A stretch of 10,134 bases of DNA from an uncultured Clostridia bacterium (GTDB lineage: Bacteria > Bacillota > Clostridia > Christensenellales > UBA1242), in NCBI GenBank assembly GCA_946610635.1, contig CAMOCI010000014.1:1-10134 (forward strand), written 5' to 3'. Of the stretch, positions 1 through 5,890 are shown in pieces (position 1 is the stretch's first letter; each line of letters starts with the position of its first letter). A program made the translations under genes and the position numbers. Below the pieces are notes generated by a model. The model made no database searches. It was not told the DNA's origin and worked only from the letters and a program-made list of their open reading frames with translations.

Positions 1-39
1 TAAAACTACCAAATCTTTTGCTTTATACCCTTTTGCCAT
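1..39 (-). CDS. Start of an unidentified leftward gene (partial)
   Basis: An ATG at 37-39 on the minus strand opens a frame that runs off the left edge after 13 codons, reading MAKGYKAKDLVVL. A Shine-Dalgarno match AAAGG (49-53) lies 9 bases before the ATG, and a -10 element TATAAT is found further upstream (100-105). These are good translation signals, so I take it as a real gene start. Thirteen residues are too few to assign a family. The basic, soluble-looking N-terminus shows no signal peptide. It is divergent from murG across 327 bases. Confidence 0.6.
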   Translation of the reverse strand, partial: MAKGYKAKDLVVL

Positions 40-86
40 AATACCTAACCTTTGTATTGTATTTAAATAAAATAGATTTTTAAAAC

Positions 87-120
87 TAACACATAACAAA
101 TTATATCTAATTTTGTGTTA
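87..120. repeat. Inverted repeat around a leftward -10 element
   Basis: TAACACA (87-93) and TGTGTTA (114-120) are perfect inverted copies. Inside them AAATTA (98-103) and TAATTT (108-113) form a second perfect stem with a 4-base loop. The repeat encloses the minus-strand -10 TATAAT (105-100). Repressor operators often sit this way. As RNA it could also form a hairpin. A role as operator is inference. Confidence 0.55.
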
Positions 121-128
121 TTTATAAA
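100..128 (-). promoter_or_regulatory. Probable promoter of the partial leftward gene
   Basis: On the minus strand a perfect -10 TATAAT (105-100) lies 17 bases downstream of TTTATA (128-123), which matches 4 of 6 bases of the -35 consensus. Transcription would begin near 93, giving a leader of about 54 bases that carries the AAAGG SD. The surrounding AT-richness makes chance -10 matches common, so confidence is moderate. Confidence 0.45.
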
Positions 129-245
129 AATTGCCAATTTGAGTATATCACAATAAAATAATAAATTAAAACAATTTTTTTAAAGTTTTTATATATTTAT
201 ACAAAAATAGCGCATTTTTTTTCTTTTACAACATGTGAATTATTA

Positions 246-271
246 AAATATGCATATTTATTCATATTTAT
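246..271. repeat. Palindrome and phased direct repeat upstream of murG
   Basis: AAATATGCATATTT (246-259) is a 14-base perfect palindrome. CATATTTAT occurs at 253-261 and again at 263-271, a 10-base period, so both copies face the same side of the helix. The composition is so AT-rich that some of this may be chance, but the GC core of the palindrome and the exact phasing make it a candidate protein-binding site for murG or the divergent gene. Confidence 0.35.
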
Positions 272-366
272 GTATTTTTATGATTGCAATAAACTTTAAA
301 AATAATATATTAATGATATAAATCTATATTTGCGTAAATTTAAACAATATTGCATATAAATATATT

Positions 367-1410
367 ATGAAAAAAATTATTTTTACTGGTGGTGGTACTG
401 GTGGTCACATCATGCCTAACCTTGCGATTATTGATAACATTAAAGATAAATATAAAATTGAATACATAGGTAGTATTGATGGAATGGAAAAGGATATTGT
501 TTCCAAAATTTTACCCTATCACAGCATTACAACTTGCAAGTTAAAAAGGTCACTTTCAATATCTAATTTACTAATACCTTTTAAACTAATAAAAGGAACT
601 ATTGAAGCAAAAAAAATTTTAAAACAGCAAAAACCAGATTTGGTATTTTCTAAGGGTGGCTATGTATCAGTGCCGGTTGTGCTTGCATGTAAAAGTTTAA
701 AAATACCAGTAGTTAGTCACGAGAGTGATTACACTCTGGGGCTTGCAAATAAATTTACAAGCAAATTTTCAAAAGCAGTTTGCACAAGTTTTGAAGACAC
801 AGCAAAAAGTTTAAAAAATGGAGTTTACACTGGTAGCCCGATAAGAAATGAAATTTTACAAGGCAATGCAAACAACATTAAAAAAACTTTAAACTTTAAA
901 AATAACCTACCAAACTTGCTTATTATTGGTGGCAGTTTAGGTAGCCAAAACATAAATAATATTATAAAAAATAACGCAAAAGAAATTAGTAAAAAATTTA
1001 ACATTATCCATATTGCTGGCAAAAATAATGAGATAAAAAGCGACATAGAAAACTACAATGTTATTAACTTTGCAAGCAACATTCAAGATTATTACGCTAC
1101 TAGTGACATTGTTATAACTCGTGGTGGAAGCAACGTTTTGTTTGAATTACTCGCACTTAAAAAACCCATGATTATAATTCCCCTAGAAAAAGGCTCTCGC
1201 GGTGATCAGGTTTTAAACGCAAATATTTTTGAGCAAAGTGGCTTTGCAAAAAAATTGTTAGAAAATGCAATTGAAAATAATTCAAAATTACTATTAAAAA
1301 CACTTGAAGAAGTTTATAATAATAGGCAAAAATATGTTAACAACATGAGTAAAAAAGAATGTAATGGCAACAAAAATATTATCAATCAAATTGAAAAATA
1401 TTTAAAATAA
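367..1410 (+). CDS. murG: UDP-GlcNAc:lipid I N-acetylglucosaminyltransferase MurG
   Basis: MurG transfers GlcNAc from UDP-GlcNAc to lipid I, making lipid II on the inner face of the membrane. At 347 residues it has normal family length. The N-terminal glycine-rich loop GGGTGGHIMPNLA (residues 8-20) and the GGYVSVPVV stretch (97-105) bind the lipid-linked acceptor and phosphates. The loop HESDYTLGLANK (118-129) is the variant known in many Clostridia and bacilli, replacing the HEQN of proteobacterial MurG. The C-terminal nucleotide-sugar domain shows GGSLGSQNIN (188-197), RGGSNVLFELLALKKP (252-267) with the ribose-binding Glu260, and GDQVLNA (279-285). The start is fixed by the loop's usual distance from the N-terminus. 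No SD precedes the ATG. It is a single gene, ended by the terminator at 1437-1466, and is separate from the other mur genes in the window. Confidence 0.96.
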   Translation: MKKIIFTGGGTGGHIMPNLAIIDNIKDKYKIEYIGSIDGMEKDIVSKILPYHSITTCKLKRSLSISNLLIPFKLIKGTIEAKKILKQQKPDLVFSKGGYVSVPVVLACKSLKIPVVSHESDYTLGLANKFTSKFSKAVCTSFEDTAKSLKNGVYTGSPIRNEILQGNANNIKKTLNFKNNLPNLLIIGGSLGSQNINNIIKNNAKEISKKFNIIHIAGKNNEIKSDIENYNVINFASNIQDYYATSDIVITRGGSNVLFELLALKKPMIIIPLEKGSRGDQVLNANIFEQSGFAKKLLENAIENNSKLLLKTLEEVYNNRQKYVNNMSKKECNGNKNIINQIEKYLK

Positions 1411-1436
1411 AACATATGTAATTTAATAAAAATAAC

Positions 1437-1466
1437 AAAAAATAGCATAAAATATGCTATTTTTTT
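1437..1466. terminator. Bidirectional intrinsic terminator between murG and the HTH gene
   Basis: A 7-base-pair stem TAGCATA/TATGCTA (1443-1449 and 1453-1459) with an AAA loop is flanked by six A on the left (1437-1442) and seven T on the right (1460-1466). It reads as stem plus U-run from both strands, so it can stop murG and the convergent HTH gene. Confidence 0.85.
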
Positions 1467-1488
1467 GATAAAAAGATAATTTTTTTGA

Positions 1489-1502
1489 CCATTTTTAAAT
1501 GG
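1489..1502. repeat. Short dyad CCATTT-TT-AAATGG
   Basis: A perfect 6-base inverted repeat lies between the bidirectional terminator and the HTH gene's stop codon. On neither strand is it followed by a T-run, so it is not itself a terminator. It may stabilise the 3' end of the HTH mRNA, or it may be chance. Confidence 0.3.
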
Positions 1503-1531
1503 CAGTTAATTTTATTACACCACAATAAAAC

Positions 1532-1846
1532 TTAAAATGTACCGATAGCCATGATTTTTAATACAAGTGTTTTTGCATCTTCATTATTTTGATTATTTAA
1601 TAAATTAATCAAATAATCTTTTTCTTTTCTTGTTAAAAAAAATTCTTTCAACTTAAAATACTTTGCCATTTCAAAGCCGCCGTATCTACCCATGGTAGAA
1701 ATAATAGGTACACCTGCTCCGCACAAATCTTCAACATATCTATAAACTGTTCGAGTAGAAATTTCAAATTCTTCTGCTAAATCTCTTGCAGTTTGCTTGC
1801 ATCTTAATATTTCAAACATTATACTTAAAGCCACACTATAATTCAT
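1532..1846 (-). CDS. Small HTH regulator (YafY/DeoR-like HTH, no WYL domain)
   Basis: The 104-residue protein starts with an HTH_11-type DNA-binding domain. Residues ~19-42 (TARDLAEEFEISTRTVYRYV) are the helix-turn-helix, followed by LCGAGVPI and GRYGGFEM, the typical wing of YafY-type regulators. These usually continue into a WYL effector domain of about 200 residues, which is absent here. After about 35 more residues the frame ends in a normal stop just before the terminator, with no remnant of WYL coding downstream. The ATG at 1846 is preferred over a GTG at 1885, because a strong promoter lies between them and overlaps the GTG. No SD is present, and the -10 element ends 6 bases before the ATG, which suggests a leaderless mRNA. 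An SOS box covers the -35. The target is unknown; autoregulation or control of nearby genes is only a guess. It could also be a degenerate WYL regulator. Confidence 0.8.
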   Translation of the reverse strand: MNYSVALSIMFEILRCKQTARDLAEEFEISTRTVYRYVEDLCGAGVPIISTMGRYGGFEMAKYFKLKEFFLTRKEKDYLINLLNNQNNEDAKTLVLKIMAIGTF

Positions 1847-1852
1847 GACTAT

Positions 1853-1881
1853 AATATATAACAAAAATTGTATTTTGTCAA
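1853..1881 (-). promoter_or_regulatory. Strong promoter of the HTH regulator gene
   Basis: On the minus strand a perfect -35 TTGACA (1881-1876) is followed, after exactly 17 bases, by -10 TATATT (1858-1853), 5 of 6 to consensus. Only 6 bases (ATAGTC) separate the -10 from the ATG at 1846, so the expected transcription start falls on or next to the start codon. This sets the start-codon choice. Confidence 0.75.
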
Positions 1882-1892
1882 ACACTTGTTCG
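1879..1892 (-). promoter_or_regulatory. Candidate LexA (SOS) box over the -35 element
   Basis: On the minus strand CGAACAAGTGTTTG matches the Gram-positive LexA/DinR consensus CGAACRNRYGTTYC at 13 of 14 positions and holds the core GAAC-N4-GTTT. Its right end overlaps the first bases of the TTGACA -35 element, the usual position for LexA repression. Binding is inferred, not shown. Confidence 0.6.
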
Positions 1893-1929
1893 AAAGATTT
1901 TAAAATTTATAATAAAATCAATAATATGA

Positions 1930-3213
1930 TTATTTTATACCTTTTTTGTCGCCTAATACTGAAGAATTAAAAGTTGAAAGCAACTTGCTTTTTTGCTTAA
2001 AATGGTTTATCGCAATATCAATAAGTTTATCTGCAAGTTTTGTAAAATCATATCCCTTTCTTTGCCATAAATAAAACGCAAAACTGCCTGGTATTGTATT
2101 AATCTCATTAGCATAAACTTGGCTAGTTTTTTTGTCTATCATAAAATCGATTCTCACAACACCTTTACTATTCGTAATTTCAAAAATCTTTTTAGCAAGT
2201 CTATTAATTAGTCGTGATTGTTCTTTTGAAATTCGCGCTGGCATTATTCTTCCTAAATTTTGCATGCCAATTTTTGTTGAATATGTTGTTAAGTTATTTT
2301 GAGTTTTTACACTCAGATTTTTTATTTTTATATCTTTTTTAATTAGATTTTGATTATTTTGGCTATTTTTTTGCCATTTTACATTATTTTTTTGTAAATT
2401 TTCTTTTTTTGAAGTTTTGCTAGGTGTGTTTGACAAATACTTTTTTTCAAAAGAGAGCAAGCCACTTTCGTTTTGTACTTCTTCAGTTTGTGATAATATG
2501 CAATCTGCGCCATCACCCAAAACAGAGATATTAACTTCCAACAAATTTTTAATGCACTTTTCTATAATTACTTTATCATCAAACATAAAAGCTATATTTA
2601 AAGCATCAAGCAATTCTTCTTTATTCTTAGCAAAAGATATACCAATACTGCTGCCTAAACTATTTGGTTTAACCACAACAGGAAATTTTAGTTTTTTGGT
2701 TATTCTTGTAATATCAAAATTCTCACTATCATATTCGCTTTTTAGTAATATTTCGTGTTTTGTTATAGGCACATTATTTGCCTCAAAAATCTGTTTCATT
2801 AATATTTTATCAAGCCCAACACAACTACCTAAAACACCACTGCTTGTATATGGTATTTTTGCAAGTTCCAAAAGCCCTTGAATTGTGCCATCTTCCCCAT
2901 TTTTGCCGTGTAATGATAAAATAGCACAATCAACTTTTTTGTGTGGCTTAAAACTATTAAAATGCTTTATATATAAAAGATTATTATTGGGCAAAATAGA
3001 AACTTCTTTTAAACTTTTTATATCAAAGTTTTTATATGTGTCTATTCTATCTAATTTTTGGCCAGTATACCACTTTCCATTTCGTGAAATATAAACCATA
3101 GTTACATTGTACTTATCTTTATCAACTGCATTATAAATTTGCATTGCAGATAAAATTGATATATCATGCTCTGTGCTATCACTACCATAAATAATTAAAA
3201 CATTTTTTTTCAT
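1930..3213 (-). CDS. ddl: D-alanine--D-alanine ligase with omega-loop insertion
   Basis: Ddl joins two D-alanines using ATP in the cytoplasm, giving the dipeptide that MurF adds to the peptidoglycan precursor. The 427 residues compare with roughly 300-370 in the family. Visible motifs: N-terminal GSDSTEHDIS (10-19), HGKNGEDGTIQG (102-113), IPYTSSGVLGS (120-130) with DK (135-136), ATP-grasp VVKPNSLGSSIGI (180-192), omega-loop SFEKKYLSN (254-262), RIDFMID (354-360) and NEINTIPGS (369-377), the last two supplying the metal ligands. Residues ~268-315 are an extra low-complexity stretch, rich in Lys, Asn and Gln, inside the omega loop, between SNTPSKT and GMQNLGRIMPA. The Tyr of KKY fits a D-Ala-D-Ala rather than D-Ala-D-Lac ligase. 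There is no clear SD. The gene is separated from murF by a terminator and so probably has its own promoter; the HTH gene downstream also has its own. Confidence 0.94.
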   Translation of the reverse strand: MKKNVLIIYGSDSTEHDISILSAMQIYNAVDKDKYNVTMVYISRNGKWYTGQKLDRIDTYKNFDIKSLKEVSILPNNNLLYIKHFNSFKPHKKVDCAILSLHGKNGEDGTIQGLLELAKIPYTSSGVLGSCVGLDKILMKQIFEANNVPITKHEILLKSEYDSENFDITRITKKLKFPVVVKPNSLGSSIGISFAKNKEELLDALNIAFMFDDKVIIEKCIKNLLEVNISVLGDGADCILSQTEEVQNESGLLSFEKKYLSNTPSKTSKKENLQKNNVKWQKNSQNNQNLIKKDIKIKNLSVKTQNNLTTYSTKIGMQNLGRIMPARISKEQSRLINRLAKKIFEITNSKGVVRIDFMIDKKTSQVYANEINTIPGSFAFYLWQRKGYDFTKLADKLIDIAINHFKQKSKLLSTFNSSVLGDKKGIK

Positions 3214-3221
3214 ATTAGTTG

Positions 3222-3249
3222 TTTATGAAAACCTATTTAAAAATGTTAA
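3222..3249 (-). promoter_or_regulatory. Possible ddl promoter
   Basis: On the minus strand TTAACA (3249-3244; 5 of 6 to -35) and CATAAA (3227-3222; 4 of 6 to -10) are 16 bases apart. The -10 ends 8 bases before the ddl ATG at 3213, which would leave a leader of one or two bases. The -10 is weak, and other AT hexamers upstream (for example near 3260) could serve instead. Confidence 0.35.
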
Positions 3250-3257
3250 TAAACATT
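3242..3257. repeat. Dyad AATGTT-AATA-AACATT upstream of ddl
   Basis: A perfect 6-base inverted repeat with a 4-base spacer overlaps the proposed ddl -35 element. It could be an operator; no regulator is recognised from the sequence. Confidence 0.4.
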
Positions 3258-3280
3258 CATAATATACTTTTTAATTAAAC

Positions 3281-3318
3281 GTAAAAAAATCTTTTAAAAT
3301 AAATTAAAAGATCTTTTA
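3281..3318 (-). terminator. Intrinsic terminator after murF
   Basis: Read on the minus strand, ATCTTTTAA (3312-3304) pairs with TTAAAAGAT (3297-3289) around a 6-base loop, and the stem runs into a 7-T tract (3289-3283, sharing the last T of the stem region). It lies 22 bases past the murF stop. A further upstream arm, TAAAAG (3318-3313), could pair with the first arm instead, since 3305-3318 is a 14-base palindrome; this alternative fold would oppose termination. Confidence 0.75.
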
Positions 3319-3339
3319 TTTTTATTTGTCTTTATTTTA

Positions 3340-4974
3340 TTATTTATAATTATCAGGCAAATCATTTTCTAGTAAAACAACATCATTAGGCTTTAAAAGT
3401 GTTTTAAACATATTTGTAACTTCAAAAAGTGAGTCTTGCATTATAATATTTTCTTGATTAAATCCTGCATCCAATAATCCTTTTTTTATATTTTCGCTTT
3501 GATTTTTACCAACAAGTATTGCAATGTCACATGCTTCTGCAATACGCTTACCAAACTCATAATTTTCAGCATTTTCTTTTTTGCCAAGTTCCACCAAACC
3601 CGGTGTAACAACAATCTTTCTGCCATCTTCAAAAAGTTTAAGTGTTTCTAGTGCAACAGCAGTACCTTGAATATTGCTATTAAAACTATCGTCAATCAAA
3701 ACAATGTCGTTTTCAAGTTGCTTTAGTTCTAGCCTATGCTCTGCTGATTTTAATGTTGGTATAACTTTTAAAATATCATTTATGCTAACACCCATTTTAA
3801 GTGCGAGTGCACAAGCTGAAAGAATATTTTGCACATTATGCTCACCCAAAATTGTTGTGTGAGTTTTATATAATTTTCCTTTATACAAAATATCAAATTC
3901 TAGTCCATCACAAGTTGCAATAATATTTTTTGCCTGCAAAAATGTTTCATCATCACCTGTTGCAATTTTATTTTTTAAAGTACAAACTTCATACATATCT
4001 TTAACATTTGAATTTGCCACATTAAATACACAAACTGCATCATTTGGTAGATTTTCGTATAATTCACTTTTTGTTTTTATAATATTATCTAAACTTTTAA
4101 AAGTATCCAAATGTTGCTCACCAACAGCTGTTATTATTCCATAAGTAGGACAAACCATATCACAAAGTTCTTTTATCTCACCAACCTTTTTGGCACCCAT
4201 TTCTGCAACCAAAACTTCATCGTCATCTTTTAAATCATTTAAAACAACTTTGCAAACACCCATTGGTGTGTTGTAGCTTGAAGGTGTTGCACAAACCTTA
4301 AATTTTGTTTGCAAAAATTTTGTTAAATAAACTTTTGTGCTTGTTTTGCCATAACTTCCAGTTATTCCAACAATAATTAAATCTTTACGTTTTTTTAATA
4401 CTTTTTTACATTTTGATTTATAAGCATTTACTATCAATTTTTCTATTGGATATAATATTATAACTCCTAGTGGTGCTATAACTGGCACAAGCATAGGTGT
4501 TAGCGCAATAACTGACATTCTTAAATAAAAAGAATAAGAAAGTGAAAGCGCAAGAGCTGTAAAAGTAATAATACCATAAAGCAAAAATAAAACTATATAT
4601 ATTCTAAATAATCTTTTGGTTACCCTTAATGGTTTTTTTTGTGGTATTTTATGTATCTCAAAAATAAATACAATTGCAAAAATAAAGTAAAATATTAAGC
4701 CTAAATTGCCAATTAATTTGCTTTGTAAAAATAAATTAAATAATATATTGACAACAAACACACCACAAAAAGACAAAAAACATAGTAATGTTAATCTACC
4801 AAACCACTTTGCTTTTGTATCTTTTAGCCAAGTGCCATAAGGTGAAATTCTGTAACCAGAAAGCTGAAGAATTTGCAAAAACTTGTTAGATAGCAAACAC
4901 AAAACAACTGCATTAATTATTGTCAATGCTATCAAAAAATATAAGTCCGGGTTGTTAAAATCAAAAACTTTCAT
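3340..4974 (-). CDS. murF: Membrane-anchored MurF-type Mur ligase
   Basis: The product is a Mur ligase that by family adds D-Ala-D-Ala to the UDP-MurNAc-tripeptide using ATP. The 544 residues exceed the usual ~450. Residues 1-185 hold about five hydrophobic segments (approx. 11-31, 60-84, 91-107, 124-146, 153-178) instead of the soluble N-terminal substrate-binding domain. The ATP-binding core starts near 199 with GITGSYGKTST (203-213; P-loop Lys210), then SYNTPMGV (233-240), AEMG (257-260), GEQHLDTF (285-292) and GEHNVQN (377-383). The C-terminal domain shows HRLE (413-416), IDDSFNSN (427-434), TPGLVELG (457-464) and an ENDLPDNY tail. An SD, AGGA (4981-4984), lies 6 bases before ATG. It is the last gene of the leftward group, 97 bases after the hydrolase, and is followed by a terminator. 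Whether it uses UDP-linked or lipid-linked precursor is not known from sequence. Confidence 0.9.
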   Translation of the reverse strand: MKVFDFNNPDLYFLIALTIINAVVLCLLSNKFLQILQLSGYRISPYGTWLKDTKAKWFGRLTLLCFLSFCGVFVVNILFNLFLQSKLIGNLGLIFYFIFAIVFIFEIHKIPQKKPLRVTKRLFRIYIVLFLLYGIITFTALALSLSYSFYLRMSVIALTPMLVPVIAPLGVIILYPIEKLIVNAYKSKCKKVLKKRKDLIIVGITGSYGKTSTKVYLTKFLQTKFKVCATPSSYNTPMGVCKVVLNDLKDDDEVLVAEMGAKKVGEIKELCDMVCPTYGIITAVGEQHLDTFKSLDNIIKTKSELYENLPNDAVCVFNVANSNVKDMYEVCTLKNKIATGDDETFLQAKNIIATCDGLEFDILYKGKLYKTHTTILGEHNVQNILSACALALKMGVSINDILKVIPTLKSAEHRLELKQLENDIVLIDDSFNSNIQGTAVALETLKLFEDGRKIVVTPGLVELGKKENAENYEFGKRIAEACDIAILVGKNQSENIKKGLLDAGFNQENIIMQDSLFEVTNMFKTLLKPNDVVLLENDLPDNYK

Positions 4975-5013
4975 GAAAATTCCTACTTTAATTTTTATTT
5001 ATTTTTATTTTTT

Positions 5014-5048
5014 TGTCAATAGAATCTTAAAAATATCTTAAAATTCTA
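5014..5048 (-). promoter_or_regulatory. Candidate internal promoter and operator before murF
   Basis: On the minus strand a perfect -35 TTGACA (5019-5014) is followed by A-rich DNA in which only a poor -10 (TAAAAA, 16 bases on) can be found. Just upstream, TTTTAAGAT occurs twice (5043-5035 and 5032-5024), an 11-base period, within an inverted repeat TAGAAT/ATTCTA (5020-5025, 5043-5048). Two direct half-sites one helical turn apart resemble sites of OmpR/PhoB-type response regulators. Regulation is inference. Confidence 0.35.
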
Positions 5049-5071
5049 TCAATTTTAATTAAACAATTAAT

Positions 5072-5818
5072 TTATGATTGTTCCAAAAAATTTTTTACAA
5101 TGAGTGAAAATTTATTTGCATTATTTAGATATGCAAAATGCCCACCATCAAGTGTAATTATTGCACTATCCTTAATATTTTTGTTAAGCTTTTTTGCCAT
5201 GTATAGTGGTGTATCTTTATCATCTTTACCCCAAATTAATAATGTTGGAGTAATTATCTTTTTGCTATCTTCATCTAAATGTGTATTAACAATTTTATTA
5301 AATACTGGTTTTAACTGGTTTGGCATTGCCTTGTAATCTTCACTGCCACATTTAGATAAATCTTTTTTTATAATTTTGGCTTTAACTAATTTTTTAACAA
5401 ACTTATAGTACATCACTTTTAAACTCTTTTTTATACTAAACTTTGGCTTTATGCCAGCACTATCAACAAGAACAAGTTTTTGCACAAGTTCAGGGTTTTC
5501 TGCACATAGTTTAATCGCAACTCTACCACCAAAACTATGTGCTATAACACACAGATTTCGTATATTTTCTATCTCAATTAATTCTTCAACAACCCTAATA
5601 TAGTCATCAAGCGTCCAATCTTCATTTGGTAAATCACTGCCACCAAAACCGGGAAAATCAAGCGTTATAACAGAATAATTTGATTCAATTAATTCATTTT
5701 CAATACCCCTAAAACTGTTTAAGTTGCCACCCCAACCATGAAGTAGCAAAATAGTTATATCTCTCTTGCCTTTTTTATATCTATATGTGATATTTAATCC
5801 GTTTAAAATTTTCTTCAT
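5072..5818 (-). CDS. Alpha/beta hydrolase
   Basis: This 248-residue protein has the complete alpha/beta-hydrolase plan. The oxyanion region is LLLHGWGGN (24-32), then DFPGFGGSD (54-62). The nucleophile elbow is AHSFGGR (93-99) with Ser95. The acid is in WGKDDKDTP (196-204), probably Asp199 or Asp200, and the catalytic His227 is in GGHFAYL (225-231). A basic helical lid (about 125-185, many Lys) lies between strands 6 and 7. There is no signal peptide, so it is cytoplasmic. The SD GGAG (5823-5826) is 4 bases before the ATG. It sits between tsaB-rimI and murF, where tsaD often follows tsaB/rimI in other bacteria. The substrate cannot be told; small-ester hydrolase, lipase-like or C-C hydrolase roles all fit the fold. 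Confidence 0.88.
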   Translation of the reverse strand: MKKILNGLNITYRYKKGKRDITILLLHGWGGNLNSFRGIENELIESNYSVITLDFPGFGGSDLPNEDWTLDDYIRVVEELIEIENIRNLCVIAHSFGGRVAIKLCAENPELVQKLVLVDSAGIKPKFSIKKSLKVMYYKFVKKLVKAKIIKKDLSKCGSEDYKAMPNQLKPVFNKIVNTHLDEDSKKIITPTLLIWGKDDKDTPLYMAKKLNKNIKDSAIITLDGGHFAYLNNANKFSLIVKNFLEQS

Positions 5819-5890
5819 GCATCTCCGTTTAATATTAGTTATAAATTAAGTAAAATAATTTTGTTGTTAAAATTTTTTTATGAATAATAT

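Larger units (their letters stand above)
40..366. other. AT-rich divergent intergenic region, no gene seen
   Basis: These 327 bases lie between the leftward partial gene and murG. I see no open frame with a start and coding character. The region holds a leftward promoter with an inverted repeat around it (about 81-128), a 14-base perfect palindrome (246-259), two phased copies of CATATTTAT (253-261 and 263-271) and several weak -10-like hexamers before murG. No SD precedes murG. No RNA gene or riboswitch is recognisable. Confidence 0.6.

Noticed and set aside
40..366. Replication origin or RNA gene in the AT-rich region
   Set aside because: No DnaA boxes, no dnaA/dnaN neighbours and no stable GC-containing fold are seen; AT-richness alone is general in this DNA.
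1847..1885. Longer HTH protein starting at a GTG at 1885
   Set aside because: The stretch contains the -35 and -10 elements of a strong promoter, and the extra residues are hydrophobic and unlike the family; ATG at 1846 is preferred.
1911..1945. Terminator just after ddl
   Set aside because: Only an imperfect all-AT stem without a proper T-run is present; too weak to call.
2417..2881. Open frame of 154 codons opposite ddl
   Set aside because: It lies antisense to the ATP-grasp core of ddl; its Ser/Phe/Leu-rich composition is that expected of the complement of an AT-rich gene.
5020..5048. Hairpin as a terminator after the hydrolase
   Set aside because: On the minus strand it is followed by A, not T, so it is not an intrinsic terminator; an operator is the better reading.
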